From CAWGMT01 sp963823675 (GTDB lineage: Bacteria > Planctomycetota > Planctomycetia > Isosphaerales > Isosphaeraceae): a stretch of 64,000 nt of DNA. A program made the position numbers and the translations under genes. The notes under the pieces are model-generated. The model was not told where the DNA came from. It searched no databases and saw only the letters and a list, made by a program, of their open reading frames with translations. The stretch spans positions 434,001 through 498,000 of the forward strand of contig CAWGMT010000008.1 of NCBI GenBank assembly GCA_963823675.1, read 5' to 3'. Below, piece after piece: positions 59,542 through 64,000 of the stretch (the stretch's first letter is position 1; every line of letters starts with the position of its first letter).

Positions 59542-60958
59542 ATGACGAAGATTGCCCTGACGATCACGGTGCTGACGCTTGCCCTGGCCGTCACCCCAGG
59601 TGTCAACGGCCTCGCCGACGGCTCCGGCTCGGTGCCGCTATTCGACGGTAAGACACTCGACGGATGGAAGGTCAACGGCGGGACCGCCTCATACAAGGTG
59701 GACGACGGTGTGATCGTCGGCACGACCGTGGAGGGCAGCCCCAATACGTTCCTGTGCAAGGGTGACTTCAAGGACTTCGTGCTCGAACTCGACGTCAAGT
59801 GCGACCCCAGGCTCAACTCGGGTGTCCAGGTCCGCAGCCACGTCTATGAGAAGGACGACGCCAACCCGGAGAACCGCAAGAGGGCCGGGGTCGTCTACGG
59901 CCCGCAGTGCGAGATCGCCCGCAAAGAGACCGGGACGGCCGGGCGGTTCTACGATGAAGGACGACGGGGCAAGTGGCTCGCCGAGATCAAGCCAGAGGCC
60001 AGGGATGCCTTCCGGGACGATGGCTGGAACCGCTACCGGATCGTCGTCCAGGGGAATCGCTATCGGTCGTGGGTCAACGGGATCGCCGCCTCCGACTTCA
60101 CCGATGATGTGGACAAGGGCGGCTTCATCGGCCTCCAGGTCCACGGCATCGCCAAGGATCAAGGGCCGTATCAGGTCCGCTGGCGGGACATCCGAATCCA
60201 GGAATTGAAGCCGGGGGAGGAGGTGATCGTCCCCCGAACCGCCCGACGGCTTCAAGGCGGTCTTCAACGGACATGACCTCAGCGGCTGGGAGGGGAGCCC
60301 GAAATACTGGTCGGTCGAGGACGGCTGCCTCACGGGCAAAGCCGACGGGACGCTCAAGTTCAACCGCTTCCTCACCTGGCGGGGCGGCACGGTCAGGAAC
60401 TTCGAGTTGCGGGTCAAGGTCAAGGTCTCGCCCACCGGCAACAGCGGTCTGCAATACCGAGGGACCGAGCGGCCCGACCTGGGCGAATCGGTCGTCACCG
60501 GCTACCAGTGCGACGTGGTGCCCAACAGGCCCGACTACAACGGCATGCTCTACGAAGAGCGGGGCCGCCGCATCCTGGCCCACACGGGCGAGAAGGTCGT
60601 GATCGACCCGATGGGCCAGCCCTGGGTGGTCGGGCAGTTCCCGCTCAAGGCGTTCCCGCCCGACGAGTGGCATGACTACCGGGTCCTGGCCGAGGGAAAC
60701 CATTACCGGCACTGGATCGACGGCCACCCGACGGTGGACGTCATTGATCTCGACGAAAAGGGACGGAAGCTCGACGGTGTTTTGGCGGTTCAGGTCCACG
60801 TCGGGCCGCCAATGACGATCCGGTACAAAGACTTTCTCCTGAAGGCGTTGCCTGACGACCTGCCGCTGATCAAGCCCGAGCAGACCATCATCCCACCCGA
60901 CGCCCGGAAGGTCGCACCGCAGGGTCAGGACAAGCCCAGGAAGCCGGATGCGGAGTGA
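59542..60958 (+). CDS. exported two-domain DUF1080 (3-keto-disaccharide hydrolase-like) protein (frame break near 60232)
   Basis: The product is about 472 residues. The signal peptide (IALTITVLTLALAVTPGVNG) precedes a first concanavalin-like domain (VPLFDGKTLDGWKVNGG, YRSWVNGIAASDFTDDVDKG, IGLQVHG) and a second (AVFNGHDLSGWEGSPKYWSV, YRHWIDGHPTVDVIDLDEKG, LAVQVHVGPP). The two domains are in different frames, separated by one extra C in a C-run near 60232. DUF1080 domains act on 3-keto sugars or bind glycans. ATG 59542 follows AGGAG by six to eight bases. Confidence 0.88.
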
Positions 60959-60980
60959 GCGCTGTTGAGGGGACGGCATC

Positions 60981-61616
60981 GTGCCCGAGCCGTATCTTGT
61001 GCAGATCAGACGCTGGCCCAAGACCGGTCGCCATATCCTGGCCCAGTTTGACGATGAATCGGTGATCGTCTACCAGGCGTACAGACCCGCCATAGGTCAC
61101 TTCGCTGCTAAGAACGGCTTCTTCGGCGGGGAATTCAGCCTGAGCCGGATGAGTTGGATCAAGCCCAACTTCCTCTGGATGATGTACCGCTGCGGCTGGG
61201 CGAGCAAAGAGGGGCAAGAGGTTGTTCTTGCCGTTCGGCTGAAACGATATGCCTTCGATGAGATCTTGCGAAGCGCTGTTCATTCCACCTTCGTTCCAGA
61301 GGTCTACTCGAATGAAGCTGCGTGGAAAACATCAGTCGCTGGATCGGACGTGCGACTTCAGTGGGACCCGGATCACGATCCCTCCGGGACTCCCGTGGAG
61401 CGGCGTGCGATCCAACTTGGCTTACGTGGCAAAGTTCTTGCCAACTATTCCAAGGAATGGATCTTGGGCATCGAGGATGTCAGTGAATTCGCGCGGGAAC
61501 AGAGTCAGCACGCCAGATCGCCATTCGCCAGATTGATCACACCAAGGGAGGAGGTCTATCCGGTGAATGATCCCGACGTCGCCGCACGATTGGGGGTGAC
61601 ATATCGAGAGCCATGA
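60981..61616 (+). CDS. DUF4291 family protein
   Basis: The product is 211 residues, full family length. The diagnostic block is VYQAYRPAIGHFAAKNGFFG, then FSLSRMSWIKPNFLWMMYRC and GWASKEGQEVVLAVRLKR. Function unknown in the literature known to me. GTG 60981 follows GAGGGGACGG. It starts 22 bases after the DUF1080 gene stop and may be in the same transcript. Confidence 0.88.
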   Translation: MPEPYLVQIRRWPKTGRHILAQFDDESVIVYQAYRPAIGHFAAKNGFFGGEFSLSRMSWIKPNFLWMMYRCGWASKEGQEVVLAVRLKRYAFDEILRSAVHSTFVPEVYSNEAAWKTSVAGSDVRLQWDPDHDPSGTPVERRAIQLGLRGKVLANYSKEWILGIEDVSEFAREQSQHARSPFARLITPREEVYPVNDPDVAARLGVTYREP

Positions 61617-61757
61617 GTTGTAGGGAAGCGCAGTTTTCAGCGTGGCTCGGGTTGACATAGCCGCAGGCTCTTCACGAATCGACCCGAACCCCACGCTTGG
61701 TGTTGCTCTCGCTCCCTCTCCTGACGTAGACATTGGACGCCAGGTATTACCGTCACG

Positions 61758-62360
61758 TCAGACATCGACCACCCATTGCACCAACGCATTCCAGTCCGCA
61801 TGTCCATAGACCAGGAAGCCAATGGTTTTGATGCACTCGGGACCAATGCCCCGAGACCCGGACAATTCATCCCTCAAGCCCTTGCCACAGTAACAGCAGT
61901 TGTCATGGGAGCGAGCCAGGACGTGGCTGGGATTGCTCAGGAATTCTTCCATCGTGCCGATGGCCGTCAATACGTCGTCCACCGCAAAACTGCGGATCAG
62001 GTTGACCGCCTTCTCGTTTTGCGTGACCCGGAACGTGAGCTTACGGTCGAACTTCCTGACTGGCTGCTCGTGAACGGTGGTGACTCGCTCTTGGAGCAGT
62101 TCGCAGTCAATTCGGTCAAGATTGAGAATCCCGCCTGCTCGCCACCCCGTCCAACCGCGATGGACGATCAACTTCGAGGCTGGAACCGTATCGCAGATCA
62201 GTCGCCGGCTGGCGGTCGGTCTTCGGACGTAAGGCGGCTCGGTATGCTCTAGCATGGCGGCGAAAAGCGATCGCATTTTCTGTCGAAACGACTCCACGGC
62301 CGTATTGTCCACGAGAATCGCATTTGTCTGTTGGCGGATTGTTGTCCAATTAGGTTTCAT
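61758..62360 (-). CDS. DUF6011-type zinc-ribbon protein
   Basis: The product is 200 residues. The C terminus has NCCYCGKGLRDELSGSRGIG then PECIKTIG, a four-cysteine ribbon typical of DUF6011-like proteins; the preceding 140 residues are basic and of mixed structure (ASKLIVHRGWTGWRAGGILN). ATG 62360 (MKPNWTTIRQ) is chosen as first Met with protein-like composition. No strong SD. The function is unknown. It is convergent with the DUF4291 gene. Confidence 0.65.
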   Translation of the reverse strand: MKPNWTTIRQQTNAILVDNTAVESFRQKMRSLFAAMLEHTEPPYVRRPTASRRLICDTVPASKLIVHRGWTGWRAGGILNLDRIDCELLQERVTTVHEQPVRKFDRKLTFRVTQNEKAVNLIRSFAVDDVLTAIGTMEEFLSNPSHVLARSHDNCCYCGKGLRDELSGSRGIGPECIKTIGFLVYGHADWNALVQWVVDV

Positions 62361-63118
62361 TAAAAAAGCGGTCCGTCGCCCGAGCCCGAACGCCACTTTG
62401 GTGCCGACCAGCCCTCCAGCCGATCGAGCGGCGGAACCCGTACCGTGTCTGGGTTCGGTCGGACGGCAGGGTCGGCCCGATCTACCTCCCACCAGCGCAG
62501 TGTGAAGTGTCCCCGCAACCCGTCGAATTTTCTTCCGCCATCAAACCAAAGACTTACGGCGAATCGTGCGCCGCGCGATTTGACAGCTTCACAGAGCGCG
62601 GGTAAAGTAACTGTATAGGTGTAAGTAGGCGCGCAACCCACTCCGGGTTGCCCAGCCACCCGGTGCCGCAACGTAGCATTTCTCCGGTGCTGGAGCGTGG
62701 GACATCGCGATTGATCATGGGACGCCCCGAGGCGAGTCGATCGCCCGTTTCGCGGGGCTCCGGGACGCCCGGAATCGGCTGAATTTGACGACACAAGAGC
62801 CAACAGATCAGCAACTTCCGACGAGCACCCAGTGCGCCGCCGATCCCCGAGGCGTTTTGTCGCCGTACATCGCAAGATGGGACTGGAACCCTTCGAAAAC
62901 GTCCCAACCAGTCCCATTTTTTCCCATTTTCGGCTCAGGGAGTTCTTAACCACGGAGGCGTCAAGGCGATCGGATTCGTGCCGTTTCACCCGGTTCTGCC
63001 GATCATGGAGGAAGTTACAGACGCGAGGGTTAAGACGGCAGCCGGGCCGAGAGCGGTTGTTGCGATCTGGCAGGAATGGTGAGCCGGACGGGTTATTCCG
63101 TCGTCAAACCGCATTCTC
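62361..63118. other. gene-poor stretch
   Basis: Open frames on both strands overlap and lack family motifs. Nothing I can support as a gene. Confidence 0.4.
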
Positions 63119-63178
63119 GGCACATACTCGGCATACTGGGCACGCGCAGAAGCGTGCCCAGTATGCCGAGTATGTGCC
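63119..63178. repeat. perfect 27-bp-arm hairpin, period-9 family, copy 2
   Basis: Arms 63119-63145 and 63152-63178 are exact reverse complements with loop GCAGAA. The arms are themselves built from 9-11-bp units (for example GCCCAGTAT, GCCGAGTAT). The last unit is repeated once more outside (CCCAGTATG). It is the best-preserved of the three copies. Confidence 0.95.
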
Positions 63179-63520
63179 CAGTATGTCTCGGGCATGACAG
63201 CCTTCGATGCACAAGTGGATGTACCTTTCAACGGTGCAGACGGCGTGGAGAAGCACGCCGATGAGCTGAGCGGGACGGGCGAAATCGGCAAAATGCGCCG
63301 AACGAAGCCAATTTCGCTGAGTCCATGAGCATCGTGGAAGCACAAGATCCGATTCAAGTTACGGCAAATTCCCGCGCTCGTTCGCGACTTGACAAGTTCC
63401 GCACTGGGGGCTCGCTGGCTGTCGCCAGCTCCACCCCAGCCACCCGGCTCCTGCCACCTCCGAAAATGCTGACGTTGAACCATGCCTGAATTGGAGCGGT
63501 TGTTCCGGCGTCCAACCTGA

Positions 63521-63595
63521 TACCCGGCACATACTCGTCGTTTCCTGTCGCGCGCAGGAGCGCGCAAGTATGGGAAGTATGGCAAGTATCGGCGT
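63521..63595. repeat. period-9 hairpin family, copy 3 (degenerate)
   Basis: The left half (ATACCCGGCACATACTCG) and the right half (CGCAAGTAT, GGGAAGTAT, GGCAAGTAT) face each other around GCGCGCAGGAGCGCGC. The 9-bp periodicity matches the other two copies. Confidence 0.7.
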
Positions 63596-63784
63596 AGGGG
63601 ACAGCAGGTAACTCTAAAGCCGTGTTGACGGCCCGGACGGCTAGGAACCAGCCTACCACGCGCCACCATGTTGCTCGATGGTTGATCCGCCCCCATGACC
63701 AATTCCGGTTTCCCGGCCGCGGAGAACGTGCTATACGAAGGCATGGCGAGAAGGCACCTTCGGTTCTACCGGACCTATCCAAAC

Positions 63785-63870
63785 ATTGTGGGGGCGCTGT
63801 CCCCACAATTCCGCTCGCTGCTACCCAAGGGCGTTTCTCTCGAAGAACGGAAAGCGGGGACGCCGTCCCC
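63785..63870. repeat. two GTCCCC-type palindromes
   Basis: ATTGTGGGG...CCCCACAAT (63785-63809, nine-base arms) and GGGGACGCCGTCCCC (63856-63870), followed by ACAATC as in the first, form two related hairpins 47 bases apart. The surrounding 63179-64000 has no supported gene. Confidence 0.75.
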
Positions 63871-64000
63871 ACAATCATCCGCGTCCGCCGAAACGCTTCT
63901 GAATCGGCTGTCTTACAGCCCTTTGAGGGCAATCGCGACCGGGCCGGTCTGAGTGGGTGCGTGATCCGGTTCCTCCGCAACGACGTACCATCCGTCGCTC

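Noticed and set aside
1..64000. tRNA, rRNA or riboswitch genes
   Set aside because: No cloverleaf with a GTTCGA-type T-loop in a sensible context and no conserved riboswitch core was recognised by reading; a covariance-model search would be decisive.

Overview
The window looks like chromosomal DNA of a planctomycete (Planctomycetota, probably an Isosphaeraceae- or Gemmatales-like lineage). This rests on high GC, ECF sigma factors fused to C-terminal sensor-like domains, a giant Ser/Thr kinase-NTPase-FGE-sulfatase fusion, DUF1080 proteins, a Tat-exported Gfo/Idh/MocA oxidoreductase, a neutral ceramidase, many TPR/LRR proteins, and numerous short palindromic repeats of types common in that phylum. 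The lineage is an inference from gene content; no rRNA or tRNA gene was seen.

Layout. 1-1116 is gene-poor. 1117-9307 carries a GT39-like membrane protein, a slipin, an efflux-type adaptor protein, a Gfo/Idh oxidoreductase, a small membrane protein and an OmpR-type two-component pair. 9735-17221 holds a secreted EF-hand/O-methyltransferase fusion, an SGNH-hydrolase/sulfotransferase pair and two exported TPR proteins. 17479-19611 is an IS4-family (Tn5-like) transposase inside inverted repeats, followed by palindromes. 19794-28657 has a cupin, an exported alpha/beta hydrolase, the giant kinase, and an apparent toxin/immunity pair flanked by decayed FGE C-terminal sequences. 28760-32461 is a GntR(YtrA)-ABC transporter operon. 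32513-40549 has a ceramidase, an old-yellow-enzyme-like oxidoreductase, secreted, LRR and TPR proteins, and a DUF442 phosphatase. 40742-46160 is a TetR-regulated RND efflux operon. 46364-56716 is accessory DNA: a broken toxin-antitoxin pair, a transposase scrap, two ECF sigma fusions, and two copies of a roughly 0.4-kb repeat with terminal inverted repeats, one abutting a truncated HD-hydrolase gene. 56822-59375 is a translationally coupled three-gene operon (MBL-fold, M28 peptidase, membrane protein). The window ends with a two-domain DUF1080 protein, DUF4291 and DUF6011-type proteins and a repeat-rich, gene-poor tail.

A striking global property is frame breakage. At least fourteen otherwise well-conserved genes need one to three single-base frame corrections. 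Reading frames on both sides of each break stay protein-like, and two breaks occur at the same 12-mer, so sequencing or assembly indels are the simplest explanation. These genes are reported as one CDS each, with the break position stated. Clear truncation remnants are reported as pseudogenes.
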